Origin: Ferirhizobium litorale
GTDB lineage: Bacteria > Pseudomonadota > Alphaproteobacteria > Rhizobiales > Rhizobiaceae
NCBI GenBank assembly: GCA_030028905.1
Contig: JALDYZ010000013.1
Location: 1 to 64,000 of the forward strand
Direction: 5' to 3'
Length of the DNA stretch: 64,000 bases
Part shown: positions 54,493 to 64,000 of the stretch, in pieces
Layout: every line of letters begins with the position of its first letter
Position numbering within the stretch: the stretch's first letter is position 1
The notes under the pieces: model-generated
The model's input: the letters and a program-made list of their open reading frames with translations, nothing else
What the model was told of the DNA's origin: nothing
Databases searched by the model: none
Position numbers and translations under genes: made by a program

Positions 54493-55707
54493 ATGAAAAA
54501 GATCAAGGTTGCAAATCCGGTCGTCGATCTCGACGGCGACGAGATGACCCGCATCATCTGGCAGTTGATCAAGGACAAGCTGATCCTGCCCTATCTCGAT
54601 CTGGACATCGAATACTACGACCTCTCCGTTGAAAACCGCGACGCCACCAACGACCAGGTGACCGTCGATGCGGCCCACGCCATCAAGAAGCACGGCGTCG
54701 GCATCAAGTGCGCCACAATCACCCCGGATGAAGGCCGCGTCGAAGAATTCGGCCTGAAACAGATGTGGAAGAGCCCGAACGGCACGATCCGCAACATTCT
54801 CGGCGGCGTGATCTTCCGCGAACCGATCATCTGCAAGAACGTTCCGCGCCTCGTTCCCGGCTGGACCAAGCCGATCGTTGTCGGCCGTCACGCCTTTGGC
54901 GACCAGTACAAGGCGACCGACTTCAAGTTCCCGGGCAAGGGCAAGCTGTCGATCAAGTTCGTCGGCGAAGACGGCCAGGTCATCGAGAAGGATGTCTTCG
55001 ACGCCCCCGGCGCCGGCGTTGCCATGGCAATGTACAACCTCGACGAATCCATCCGCGAATTCGCCCGCGCATCGATGATGTACGGCCTGATGCGCAAGTG
55101 GCCGGTCTATCTGTCGACCAAGAACACCATCCTCAAGGCCTACGACGGCCGCTTCAAGGATATCTTCGAGGAAGTCTACCAGACCGAGTTCAAGGCGAAG
55201 TTCGACGAGATCGGCATCATCTACGAACACCGCCTGATCGACGACATGGTCGCCTCGGCTCTGAAGTGGTCCGGCGGCTACGTCTGGGCGTGCAAGAACT
55301 ACGACGGCGACGTGCAGTCGGACACGGTTGCGCAGGGCTTCGGTTCGCTCGGCCTGATGACCTCGGTTCTCCTGTCGCCGGATGGCCGCACGGTCGAAGC
55401 CGAAGCGGCTCACGGCACGGTCACCCGCCACTACCGCCAGCACCAGAAGGGCCAGGAAACCTCGACGAACTCGATTGCTTCGATCTTCGCCTGGACCCGG
55501 GGCCTCGCACACCGCGCCAAGCTCGATGACAACGCGGAACTCGCGAAGTTCGCCTCGACGCTGGAGACCGTCTGCGTCGATACCGTCGAGTCCGGCTACA
55601 TGACCAAGGACCTGGCGCTGCTGATCGGCCCCGACCAGCCGTGGCTGTCGACCACCGCCTTCCTCGACAAGATCGACGAGAACCTCAAGAAGGCCATGGC
55701 TGCCTGA
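54493..55707 (+). CDS. icd: NADP-dependent isocitrate dehydrogenase
   Basis: This encodes 404 residues of the eukaryote-like, homodimeric NADP-IDH type usual in rhizobia. Blocks are [20 protein letters not shown], the substrate site [10 protein letters not shown] (Ser/Asn) with [19 protein letters not shown], the metal-binding [20 protein letters not shown], and the NADP site [20 protein letters not shown]. It is the TCA-cycle enzyme making 2-oxoglutarate. ATG 54493 matches family starts; GCGAGGCGTTTTC precedes it. A rho-independent terminator follows at 55733. Confidence 0.97.
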   Translation: MKKIKVANPVVDLDGDEMTRIIWQLIKDKLILPYLDLDIEYYDLSVENRDATNDQVTVDAAHAIKKHGVGIKCATITPDEGRVEEFGLKQMWKSPNGTIRNILGGVIFREPIICKNVPRLVPGWTKPIVVGRHAFGDQYKATDFKFPGKGKLSIKFVGEDGQVIEKDVFDAPGAGVAMAMYNLDESIREFARASMMYGLMRKWPVYLSTKNTILKAYDGRFKDIFEEVYQTEFKAKFDEIGIIYEHRLIDDMVASALKWSGGYVWACKNYDGDVQSDTVAQGFGSLGLMTSVLLSPDGRTVEAEAAHGTVTRHYRQHQKGQETSTNSIASIFAWTRGLAHRAKLDDNAELAKFASTLETVCVDTVESGYMTKDLALLIGPDQPWLSTTAFLDKIDENLKKAMAA

Positions 55708-55732
55708 GTTCTGGCAAGCGAATGCAACAACG

Positions 55733-55757
55733 AAACCCGGCCACGTGCCGGGTTTTT
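55733..55757 (+). terminator. Terminator of icd
   Basis: AAACCCGG-ccacgtg-CCGGGTTTTTG, a perfect 8-bp stem with T-run. Confidence 0.9.
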
Positions 55758-55854
55758 GTTTGAAGAACAGGATGCTGCCGGAAGCGAACGCACTATATGC
55801 GTCGAGACGCGATCCCCGTCACGCGTCGCACGGTAACCGGAATAGGAGTTGCCC

Positions 55855-56064
55855 ATGCCCGAGGAAGAAGCCCGCATCACCCGCCTCGAAGAACAGCTTG
55901 CCCATCAGGCAAGAACGATCGAGGAACTGTCCGAGCAGTTGACACAGCAATGGAAGGTGGTCGAGCAGACGCGGGCAAAGCTCGATGCCCTGACCCAGCG
56001 CTTTCTCTCGCTCGAGGAGCAGTCGCTCGAAGCGCCTGCAATCACGCGCCCGCCGCACTACTGA
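55855..56064 (+). CDS. slyX: SlyX family protein
   Basis: This encodes 69 residues, a short coiled coil with heptad pattern (ITRLEEQLAHQARTIEELSE, then LTQQWKVVEQTRAKLDALTQ) and the basic PPHY end typical of SlyX. The family is defined by length and this pattern; its function is unclear (in E. coli it sits by slyD). AGGAG is 6 bases before ATG 55855. It is a single gene after icd. Confidence 0.9.
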   Translation: MPEEEARITRLEEQLAHQARTIEELSEQLTQQWKVVEQTRAKLDALTQRFLSLEEQSLEAPAITRPPHY

Positions 56065-56206
56065 GCGCGTCCGCCGGAACCGGCCAAGCCTGCCGTCGTT
56101 GATCGTGCAGGGCAGCGTGGGGGCTTCGTCGTCACAGGCAGACTTGCGCAGGCGCGGGATAGATGATAGTCAGAACAAATAGAGAACGCGCTGAGCGGAG
56201 GAAGCT

Positions 56207-56833
56207 ATGGCCGAGGAGTTAGTGCTCTACACAAATCCGATGTCGCGCGGCCGCATCGCCACCTGGATGCTGGAAGAAGTCGGCGTTCCCTATCGCGCCG
56301 AATACCTGGCTTTCGGAGAGCCGATGAAATCGCCCGCCTATCTCAAGGTCAACCCCATGGGCAAGGTGCCGGCGATCCGCCACGGCGACGCGATCGTCAC
56401 CGAATGCGCGGCAATCTGCGCCTACCTGGCGGATGCGTTTCCCACCGCAGGTCTCGCCCCGGCGCGCGACCGGCGCGGCGACTACTACCGCTGGCTGTTC
56501 TTTGCCGCCGGACCGCTGGAAATGTCCGTCACCAATCATAGCCTAGGCTTCGAAGCCCCGCCCGAACGCCTCGGCATGGTCGGCTGCGGCACATACGGCG
56601 ACGTCATGGGCACGCTCGAAAAGGCTGTGTCCACAGGCCCCTATATCGCCGGCGAACGGTTCACGGCAGCCGATGTCTATGTCGGAGCGCATATCAGCTG
56701 GGGTTTGCAGTTCGGTTCGATCGAGAACCGCCCCGCCTTCGTCGACTACTGGAACCGGCTGAAGGACCGGCCGGCGCATCTGCGCGCCACCGAACTCGAT
56801 GATGCTCAGATGGCGCGAATGCAGAACGGATAG
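56207..56833 (+). CDS. Glutathione S-transferase family protein
   Basis: This encodes 208 residues. The thioredoxin-fold N-terminal domain (LYTNPMSRGRIATWMLEEVG) has a serine in the active-site loop and the cis-proline block NPMGKVPAI, then ECAAICAYLADAFP. The helical C-terminal domain follows from about residue 90. It is a soluble cytosolic GST-like protein; substrate unknown. GCGGAGGAAGCT precedes the ATG. It is not in an operon with slyX, which is 143 bases away. Confidence 0.92.
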   Translation: MAEELVLYTNPMSRGRIATWMLEEVGVPYRAEYLAFGEPMKSPAYLKVNPMGKVPAIRHGDAIVTECAAICAYLADAFPTAGLAPARDRRGDYYRWLFFAAGPLEMSVTNHSLGFEAPPERLGMVGCGTYGDVMGTLEKAVSTGPYIAGERFTAADVYVGAHISWGLQFGSIENRPAFVDYWNRLKDRPAHLRATELDDAQMARMQNG

Positions 56834-57050
56834 GGCAGCTGCAACGCTACGCCTCGGGCGAGCGATGGCAGGTCCTGGCCGCCCGGGCGTCATGCTTGAT
56901 GTTCGAAAGGACCCATGCGTGCCGATTGTCACCGGAAAATTCTGACGAAACCTTTGCAGCACGCGGCACTGGTTTTCGGCCGGGACGCCGGCTGTCGCCG
57001 ATATAGGCCATGCCAGCGCCGGCGGCGCGCACGTTTTCTCCCGCAACGCA

Positions 57051-57079
57051 AAACCGGCGAGGCATCGCTCCTCGCCGGT
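57051..57079 (-). terminator. Terminator of alaS
   Basis: In the minus direction ACCGGCGAGG-agcgatg-CCTCGCCGGTTTT, a perfect 10-bp stem with T-run. The 281-base gap 56834-57114 holds nothing else that I can support. Confidence 0.85.
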
Positions 57080-57114
57080 GAATTCTTGCCATACGTCAGG
57101 TAACTTCCGTAACG

Positions 57115-59778
57115 TCAGCCCGCCAGCGCCTGGGCGACTGCCTCGACTGCTTCGGCCGCCTTGCTGCCGTCCGGGCCGCCGGCCTGCGCCATGTCGGGGC
57201 GACCACCGCCGCCCTTGCCGCCGAGCGAGGCGGATGCAATGCGCACCAGATCGACGGCGCTGAACCGGCCGACGAGGTCATCGGTCACCGCGACCACTGC
57301 GCTCGCCTTACCGTCGTCGGAGACGCCGATGAAGGTCACCACGCCGGAGCCGAGGCTGGCCTTGCCCTCGTCCGCCAGGCCCTTGAGGTCCTTTGGCTCT
57401 ACGCCGGTCACGGTCTTGCCGAGGAAGCGGATGCCGCCGACCTCGCGCACCGCGTCGGTTGCCGCGCCGTTGCCGCTACCACCGAGCGCCAGCTTGCGCT
57501 TGGCGTCGGCCAGTTCACGCTCCAACTTCTTGCGCTCGTCCATCATCGCCTCGACACGTCCGAGCACGTCGGAGGGCTGGACCTTGAGCGTCGAGGCAAG
57601 CGCCTTCACGCGCTCGTCCTGTTCGGCGAGATAGGAACGTGCCGCGTCGCCGGTGACGGCCTCGATACGGCGCACGCCGGCCCCGACCGCGCTTTCGGAG
57701 AGCACGCGCACCAGCCCGATTTCCCCGGTCGCACCGACATGCGTGCCGCCGCAGAGTTCCAGCGAATAGGTCTTGCCGGCCTTCGGACCGCGCACCGCCC
57801 TGCCCATGGAGACCACGCGCACCTCGTCGCCGTATTTCTCGCCGAACAGCGCCATCGCGCCTTCGGCAATCGCATCGTCGACCGTCATCAGACGCGTCAC
57901 CACCGGCGTGTTCTGGACGATCATCTCGTTCGCCATGTCTTCGACCACCTTTAGTTCCTCGGCCGACATCGGCTTCGGGTGCGAAACGTCAAAGCGCAGG
58001 CGCTCGGGCGCGACCAGCGAGCCCTTCTGCGCCACATGGGTGCCGAGCACCTCGCGCAACGCTTCATGCAGGAGGTGGGTGGCCGAATGGTTGGCGCGCA
58101 GGCGAGAGCGGCGGGCGTGATCGACGCTCAACGCCACGGCTTCGCCCGCCTTGATCGTCCCCTCGGTCACGATCGCCGAATGCACGAACAGACCGTCGCC
58201 CTTCTTCTGCGTGTCGGTGACTTCGAGCCTGGCGTGGTCGGTCGAGACGATACCGGTGTCGCCCATCTGGCCGCCGGACTCACCATAGAACGGCGTCTGG
58301 TTGACGACGATCTGGACACTGTCACCCTTCGTCGCGCTTTCGATGACCGTACCGTCGCGCACGATCGCCTCCACCACGCCTTCGGCCGTTTCCGTGTCGT
58401 ATCCCAGGAATTCCGTCGCGCCGTGCTTTTCCTTCAGTTCGAACCAGACCGTTTCCGTCGCCTTGTCGCCGGAACCGGCCCAGTGCGAACGGGCCTCAGC
58501 CTTCTGCCGCTCCATCGCATCGGTGAAGCTCGACAGATCGACGCCGATGCCGCGGCCGCGCAGCGCATCCTGGGTCAGGTCGAGCGGGAATCCATAGGTG
58601 TCGTAGAGCTTGAAGGCGGTCTCGCCGTCGAGGATGTCGCCCTTGTCGAGGTCGGCGGTCGCATCCGACAGGAGCGACAGGCCGCGCTCGAGCGTCTTGC
58701 GGAAGCGGTTTTCCTCGAGCTTCAGGGTTTCCGAAATCAGCGATTCGGCGCGAACCAGCTCCGGATAGGCGCGTCCCATCTGCTGCACCAGCGTCGGCAG
58801 GAGCTTCCACATCAGCGGCTCGCGGGCGCCGAGAAGTTGCGCATGGCGCATGGCGCGGCGCATGATCCGGCGCAGCACGTAGCCGCGGCCTTCGTTCGAC
58901 GGCAGCACGCCATCGGCAATCAGGAAGGCCGAGGAGCGCAGGTGATCGGCGATGACACGGTGGCTGGCGCGGTGGTCGCCGACGGCCAAGACCCCGGTCG
59001 CCTCTTCGGATGCCTCGATCAGCGCACGGAAGAGATCGATATCGTAGTTGTCGTGCTTGCCCTGTAGCAGCGCCGCAACGCGCTCCAGCCCCATGCCGGT
59101 GTCGATCGACGGACGCGGCAGGTCGATGCGCTCCTCCTTCGTCAACTGCTCGTACTGCATGAAGACGAGGTTCCAGATCTCGATGAAGCGGTCGCCATCC
59201 TCTTCCGGCGAGCCGGGCGGCCCGCCCCAGATCTGGTCGCCGTGGTCGTAGAAGATTTCCGAGCACGGGCCGCAAGGGCCGGTATCGCCCATGGCCCAGA
59301 AATTGTCGCTGGTCGGAATGCGGATGATGCGGCTATCGGGAAGGCCGGCGATCTTCTTCCACAGGTCGAATGCTTCATCATCGGTATGGTAGACGGTGAC
59401 CAGCAGCCGGTCGCGGTTGATGCCGAATTCCCCGGTGATCAGGTTCCAGGCAAGCTCGATCGCCCGCTCCTTGAAATAGTCGCCGAAAGAGAAATTGCCG
59501 AGCATCTCGAAGAAGGTGTGGTGGCGCGCCGTATAGCCGACATTGTCGAGGTCGTTGTGCTTGCCGCCGGCCCGCACGCATTTCTGCGCCGTTGCCGCCG
59601 TCGAGTACGGACGCTGCTCAAGGCCGGTGAAGACGTTCTTGAACTGCACCATCCCGGCATTTGTGAACATCAGCGTCGGGTCGTTGCGCGGCACAAGGGG
59701 GCTCGATGAGACAACCTCATGGCCGTTCTTCTTAAAATAGTCGAGGAAGGTCGACCGGATCTCATTCACGCCGCTCAT
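57115..59778 (-). CDS. alaS: Alanine-tRNA ligase
   Basis: This encodes 887 residues. The class II catalytic core starts with [20 protein letters not shown], followed by [20 protein letters not shown] and [20 protein letters not shown]. The editing domain carries the HxxxH of [13 protein letters not shown] and the Cys/His of [15 protein letters not shown]. The C-Ala domain ends with [16 protein letters not shown]. The length and order are normal. It is separated from recA by 227 bases and has its own terminator. Confidence 0.98.
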   Translation of the reverse strand: MSGVNEIRSTFLDYFKKNGHEVVSSSPLVPRNDPTLMFTNAGMVQFKNVFTGLEQRPYSTAATAQKCVRAGGKHNDLDNVGYTARHHTFFEMLGNFSFGDYFKERAIELAWNLITGEFGINRDRLLVTVYHTDDEAFDLWKKIAGLPDSRIIRIPTSDNFWAMGDTGPCGPCSEIFYDHGDQIWGGPPGSPEEDGDRFIEIWNLVFMQYEQLTKEERIDLPRPSIDTGMGLERVAALLQGKHDNYDIDLFRALIEASEEATGVLAVGDHRASHRVIADHLRSSAFLIADGVLPSNEGRGYVLRRIMRRAMRHAQLLGAREPLMWKLLPTLVQQMGRAYPELVRAESLISETLKLEENRFRKTLERGLSLLSDATADLDKGDILDGETAFKLYDTYGFPLDLTQDALRGRGIGVDLSSFTDAMERQKAEARSHWAGSGDKATETVWFELKEKHGATEFLGYDTETAEGVVEAIVRDGTVIESATKGDSVQIVVNQTPFYGESGGQMGDTGIVSTDHARLEVTDTQKKGDGLFVHSAIVTEGTIKAGEAVALSVDHARRSRLRANHSATHLLHEALREVLGTHVAQKGSLVAPERLRFDVSHPKPMSAEELKVVEDMANEMIVQNTPVVTRLMTVDDAIAEGAMALFGEKYGDEVRVVSMGRAVRGPKAGKTYSLELCGGTHVGATGEIGLVRVLSESAVGAGVRRIEAVTGDAARSYLAEQDERVKALASTLKVQPSDVLGRVEAMMDERKKLERELADAKRKLALGGSGNGAATDAVREVGGIRFLGKTVTGVEPKDLKGLADEGKASLGSGVVTFIGVSDDGKASAVVAVTDDLVGRFSAVDLVRIASASLGGKGGGGRPDMAQAGGPDGSKAAEAVEAVAQALAG

Positions 59779-59926
59779 GCTACGCCCTTCATTGCTGCCG
59801 GATGCTGCTCATACACCAAAAACCACAGGCTTTTATCGCCCGCTCCCCCCAGTGTCCATAGGACATACAGCGCCATGCGTCTTTTAGAACGCGCAAAGGT
59901 CGCTGTAACACTTGAGAATCACGCCG

Positions 59927-59969
59927 TAAAAAAACCGGCTGCGGTTCCTTGACGATTCCGCAGCCGGTT
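59927..59969 (-). terminator. Terminator of recA
   Basis: In the minus direction AACCGGCTGCGG pairs with CCGCAGCCGGTT around a 11-base loop, followed by TTTTTAC. It lies 37 bases after the recA stop. Confidence 0.9.
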
Positions 59970-60005
59970 CGATTGTAGTCTTGCAAACGTCGAAGTGTCT
60001 CCGGA

Positions 60006-61094
<1,089 letters not shown>

Positions 61095-61162
61095 TTGATC
61101 CACCTTTAGGTTATTGACGCTTGAGAGGCAATGAAGCTGCCGACATCTGTTTTGTACTTGAT

Positions 61163-61179
61163 TTGTTCTCGCCTTGCAA
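61163..61179. promoter_or_regulatory. Putative LexA operator (TTG-N11-CAA) upstream of recA
   Basis: TTGTTCTCGCCTTGCAA fits the TTG-N11-CAA recA operator described for Rhizobium etli and includes GTTC. A second, weaker GTTC-N7-GTTT is at 61222-61236. The position, about 70 bases before the recA start, is suitable for SOS control. Confidence 0.6.
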
Positions 61180-61338
61180 GACCCCATCAAGCATATGAAA
61201 CGAAACGAAAAAGGCGGACATGTTCTATTTTTGTTTTCGATTGTTGCGTCAACGACTTAGTTCGGGTGCCCGATGCGTCGTTGCCGGTTTGACCGAATGC
61301 TCGATTCGGTTGCCAGGCGTAGCGCCAAGGGGAAGCAC

Positions 61339-62283
61339 ATGACTGGCCGCATACTCGTTTTCGGCGGCGCCCATATCGATCGCCGCGGCCGCATCAGCGG
61401 CGAGACGGCGCCTGGCGCGAGCAATCCCGGCAGCTGGTTCGAAGAGCCCGGCGGCGGTGGCTTCAATGCCGCCCGCAACCTGGCGCGGCTCGGGCACCGG
61501 GTGCGGATGATCTCGCCGCGCGGCGGTGATTCCACCGGTGAGGCGGTCGCCGCAGCTGCAGCCGCAGCCGGCATCGATGATCGCCCCTTCGTCTTTCTCG
61601 ACCGCAAGACGCCGAGTTATACGGCAATCCTCGAGCGTGACGGCAATCTGGTGATCGCGCTCGCCGACATGGAGCTTTACCGCCTGTTCACGCCGCGCCG
61701 GCTCGGCATCCGGGCCGTGCGCGAGGCAATCGACGATGCGGATCTCATCCTGTGCGACGGTAATCTGCCGGAAGAGACGATCGCCGCGCTTGCCGCCCTC
61801 GCCGACGATCTTGGCAAGCCGCTGGCGGCGATCGCGATTTCCCCGGCCAAGGTCGTGCGGTTCCGGGAGGTGCTGCCGCGCATCGACTATCTCTTCATGA
61901 ACGAAGCCGAAGCCGCCGCGATCGCCGGCATCAGACCGGAAAACCCCGATCAGTGGCCGGCGATCCTGCGCGGTCTCGGTCTCAAGGGCGGCGCCATCAC
62001 CCGCGGCGGTCGCGAGACCATCGCCTTTTCCGGCACGGTCGCGGCTAGCCTTGCGCCGCCTGCGATCGGCGAAATCGCCGACGTCACCGGCGCCGGGGAT
62101 TCCTTTGCCGCTGGGGTATTGTCTGCCTTGATTGCCGGTCTGCCGCTCGATCAGGCGATGCGCCACGGCGCCGCCGCGGCGGCGATCACCCTGCAATCAC
62201 CCTTTGCAACCGCGGAGGAACTGTCGCAGGATCTCCTCAATGAAAGGCTGCCCCTCGTGCCGGATGCCCGCATCCTGCGCTGA
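61339..62283 (+). CDS. psuK: Pseudouridine kinase (PfkB family)
   Basis: This encodes 314 residues of the ribokinase family. The N-terminus (RILVFGGAHIDRRGRI) and GGGGFNAARNLARLG form the sugar-binding region, and the C-terminal ATP motif is DVTGAGDSFAAGVLSAL. The pseudouridine assignment rests on the adjacent pseudouridine-5'-phosphate glycosidase gene 35 bases downstream, the usual pairing. It phosphorylates pseudouridine to the 5'-phosphate. AAGGGGAAGCAC precedes the ATG at 61339. The gene is divergent from recA. Confidence 0.88.
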   Translation: MTGRILVFGGAHIDRRGRISGETAPGASNPGSWFEEPGGGGFNAARNLARLGHRVRMISPRGGDSTGEAVAAAAAAAGIDDRPFVFLDRKTPSYTAILERDGNLVIALADMELYRLFTPRRLGIRAVREAIDDADLILCDGNLPEETIAALAALADDLGKPLAAIAISPAKVVRFREVLPRIDYLFMNEAEAAAIAGIRPENPDQWPAILRGLGLKGGAITRGGRETIAFSGTVAASLAPPAIGEIADVTGAGDSFAAGVLSALIAGLPLDQAMRHGAAAAAITLQSPFATAEELSQDLLNERLPLVPDARILR

Positions 62284-62318
62284 CTCCAACTCACAGAAAT
62301 GAAGTATCGGACCGTACA

Positions 62319-63242
62319 ATGACCCATTCCCTCTCGCCCCTCCTGCCCATCGTCTATTCCGGCGAGGTCTCTGCCGCCAAGGCGCGCGGTGCGGCAATCG
62401 TCGCGCTGGAATCGACCATCATCACCCATGGCATGCCCTATCCGGGCAACATCGAGATGGCCCGCAGCGTCGAAGCCATCATCCGGGAGGAAGGCGCCGT
62501 CCCGGCCACGATCGCCGTCATCAACGGCACGCTCCACATCGGCCTGGAAGACAAGGAACTGGAGGCGCTCGCCCAGGCGAAGGACGTGTTGAAGGTCTCG
62601 CGCGCCGATCTGGCATTTGCGATCGCCGAGCGACGCACGGGTGCGACGACGGTTGCCGCGACCATGATTGCCGCGGCCGCGGCCGGCATCCGCGTGTTCG
62701 CCACCGGTGGCATCGGCGGCGTCCACCGCGGCGCCGAGGAGAGTTTCGATATTTCGGCCGATCTCGAGGAACTGGCCCGCACGCCGGTCATCGTCGTCTG
62801 CGCCGGCGCCAAGGCGATCCTCGACGTGCCGAAGACGCTGGAGGTCCTGGAAACCCGCGGCGTTCCGGTGGTCACCTTCGACAGCGCCGAGTTCCCGGCC
62901 TTCTGGTCGCGCTCGTCCGGTCTGCCAAGCCCGCTGACGCTCAACAGTCCGGCAGCCATCGCCAACTTCCAGTCGGTGCGCGAGCAGCTCGGCATCGATG
63001 GCGGCATGCTGATCGCCAACCCGGTGCCGGAAGCGGCAGAAATCCCGCGCGGGGAAATGGAGATCTACATCACCCGGGCGCTCGCCAATGCCGAGCGCGA
63101 CGATATCCAGGGCAAGGCGGTGACGCCCTACCTGCTCGACACCATCTTCCATCTCACCGACGGCCGCAGCCTCAAGACCAACATCGCTCTGGTCGAAAAC
63201 AATGCCCATCTCGCGGCCGAGATCGCCGTCGCGCTCTGCTGA
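62319..63242 (+). CDS. psuG: Pseudouridine-5'-phosphate glycosidase
   Basis: This encodes 307 residues, full length for the PsuG/indigoidine-synthase A fold. It splits pseudouridine-5'-phosphate into uracil and ribose-5-phosphate using a catalytic lysine. Conserved blocks are VALESTIITHGMPYPGNIEM, GATTVAATMIAAAAAGIRVF, TGGIGGVHRGAEESFDISAD, and CAGAKAILDVPKTLEVLET. Together with the preceding kinase it forms a two-gene catabolic operon for pseudouridine from RNA breakdown. Confidence 0.95.
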   Translation: MTHSLSPLLPIVYSGEVSAAKARGAAIVALESTIITHGMPYPGNIEMARSVEAIIREEGAVPATIAVINGTLHIGLEDKELEALAQAKDVLKVSRADLAFAIAERRTGATTVAATMIAAAAAGIRVFATGGIGGVHRGAEESFDISADLEELARTPVIVVCAGAKAILDVPKTLEVLETRGVPVVTFDSAEFPAFWSRSSGLPSPLTLNSPAAIANFQSVREQLGIDGGMLIANPVPEAAEIPRGEMEIYITRALANAERDDIQGKAVTPYLLDTIFHLTDGRSLKTNIALVENNAHLAAEIAVALC

Positions 63243-63350
63243 TCGCAAGAAGCCGGTCGCTCGTTTGCAAAGAGACTGGTCGTCGTGACGCCAACGGACC
63301 AGTCTCGTCGGGAAATTTCCTCAGCAAGGCTTTACGCCGCAAAAATGGTA

Positions 63351-64000
63351 CTAATTCGCGCCGGTGCAATCTCTCGGTGGCAAAGATTTAAAGCCGGCGA
63401 GCCGGGATTCTAGGACGAGATCGCCGGGTTGCGCCTGGAGTGCCTCTTCGACAAGTTCGACGGCTGCCGTGAAGTCCCCGGCATAAGCGGCCAGGCATGC
63501 GGCCGTGTCGATCGTGGCGGGAACGCGATGGATCGACAACAGTTTCTTGGAGTACCCGATCGCTTCGGCCAACATTGCGGCTCGTTCGTCGAATTCGGCT
63601 GTCGCCACTGTCCAACAAAAATTGTTGTAGGCGCGCGGATGCCCGGGGAACTTCCTGATAGCCTCCCGATTGTCGGCCAGCGCCTTCAAAATATCACCGG
63701 ACTGCAGGTGTTTTTCGGCCCTTAGAGACAAAAGATAGGACATCGTTTGTTCGCTGGTCATCGCCATCCCTTGAAAGCCGGGGCTGTCCGTTGGTGCTGA
63801 GCACTCGGCACGAGCATTCATGTCCCAGTCCAGAACTCGTCCTCCACCGACCTGCCATCGCACGAAGTTGTGCCCTTCTCCAGTCGGCAAGTTGATCTCG
63901 ACGAGCGATGCCCTCGCACCAAGCGCCTCCGCCACGGTAAGCAGCACCAGCGAGCTGGTGTCGCAATCCGTGACGTATCGCGGTTTTTCTTCGGCTTCGC
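63351..64000 (-). CDS. C-terminal part of a TPR/transglutaminase-like protein, cut by the window edge
   Basis: 216 codons are visible and the frame remains open to base 64000, so the 5' end is outside. The first part (YVTDCDTSSLVLLTVAEALG, then GEGHNFVRWQVGGGRVLDWD) has a cysteine, a histidine in GHNFVRW and an aspartate, a pattern compatible with a transglutaminase-like or cysteine-peptidase domain. It is followed by a helical repeat region (HLQSGDILKALADNREAIRK and following) that resembles TPR repeats. Function unknown. The stop is 109 bases from psuG, convergent. Confidence 0.7.
   Translation of the reverse strand, partial: EAEEKPRYVTDCDTSSLVLLTVAEALGARASLVEINLPTGEGHNFVRWQVGGGRVLDWDMNARAECSAPTDSPGFQGMAMTSEQTMSYLLSLRAEKHLQSGDILKALADNREAIRKFPGHPRAYNNFCWTVATAEFDERAAMLAEAIGYSKKLLSIHRVPATIDTAACLAAYAGDFTAAVELVEEALQAQPGDLVLESRLAGFKSLPPRDCTGAN

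Noticed and set aside
61249-62196. Minus-strand frame of 315 codons opposite psuK
   Set aside because: The plus-strand frame has clear PfkB motifs and a good ribosome-binding site; the antisense frame has neither.

Overview
The window is chromosomal DNA of an alphaproteobacterium, most likely a member of the Rhizobiaceae (Sinorhizobium/Rhizobium-like; the genus cannot be fixed by eye). The evidence is high GC, a fused secDF, paired DUF1127 genes, an sRNA with three CCTCCTCCC anti-Shine-Dalgarno loops (alpha-r14/NfeR1 type), a class I PHA synthase, the SthA transhydrogenase, and the neighbourhood recA - alaS - icd - murI - rpsD - ttcA - yajC/secDF - trmFO - tig.

Bases 1-8176 are accessory. 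They hold a prophage-like or satellite-like segment: small phage-type proteins, an MT-A70 adenine methyltransferase, a DUF488 gene convergent with a 269-residue gene of unknown function, a major capsid protein with two small related proteins, two membrane proteins, an alpha/beta hydrolase and a small HTH protein. The segment ends at a 17-bp copy of a tRNA-Glu 3' end (8160-8176), which I read as the right attachment site of an element whose integrase and tRNA lie left of the window.

From 8229 the content is metabolic and housekeeping. 8229-10283: SBP56/methanethiol-oxidase-like protein with a membrane partner. 10525-14870: two tRNA-Glu genes around phosphoketolase and a glycoamylase-family hydrolase. 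14919-20992: a minus-strand block with a PanE-family reductase, recJ, homoserine dehydrogenase, an aminotransferase and a lipoprotein. 21248-25658: phaC, sfsA, map, radC. 25806-31513: fasciclin protein, XRE-cupin regulator, a decayed DUF1214 gene, sthA, an EEP-fold protein and tig.

31803-36526: tRNA-Leu, a DUF2157/GDYXXLXYEIS pair, the sRNA, two DUF1127 genes and trmFO. 37107-41354: a minus-strand operon yajC - secDF - Mth938-domain gene - squalene/phytoene-synthase-like gene, whose last two members correspond to human complex I assembly factor families. 41630-54242: an ATPase, an IMPase-like phosphatase, ttcA, glsA, rpsD, pepT, a methyltransferase, a HerA-like ATPase, a YjbR-like protein, murI, trmJ and a FUSC transporter. 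54493-63242: icd, slyX, a GST, alaS, recA with a LexA-type operator, and the pseudouridine catabolism pair psuK-psuG. The right edge cuts a minus-strand gene.

The least explained parts are the DUF488 cassette, the orphan capsid module and its structured leader, and the SBP56 membrane partner. I saw no CRISPR array, insertion sequence or rRNA.
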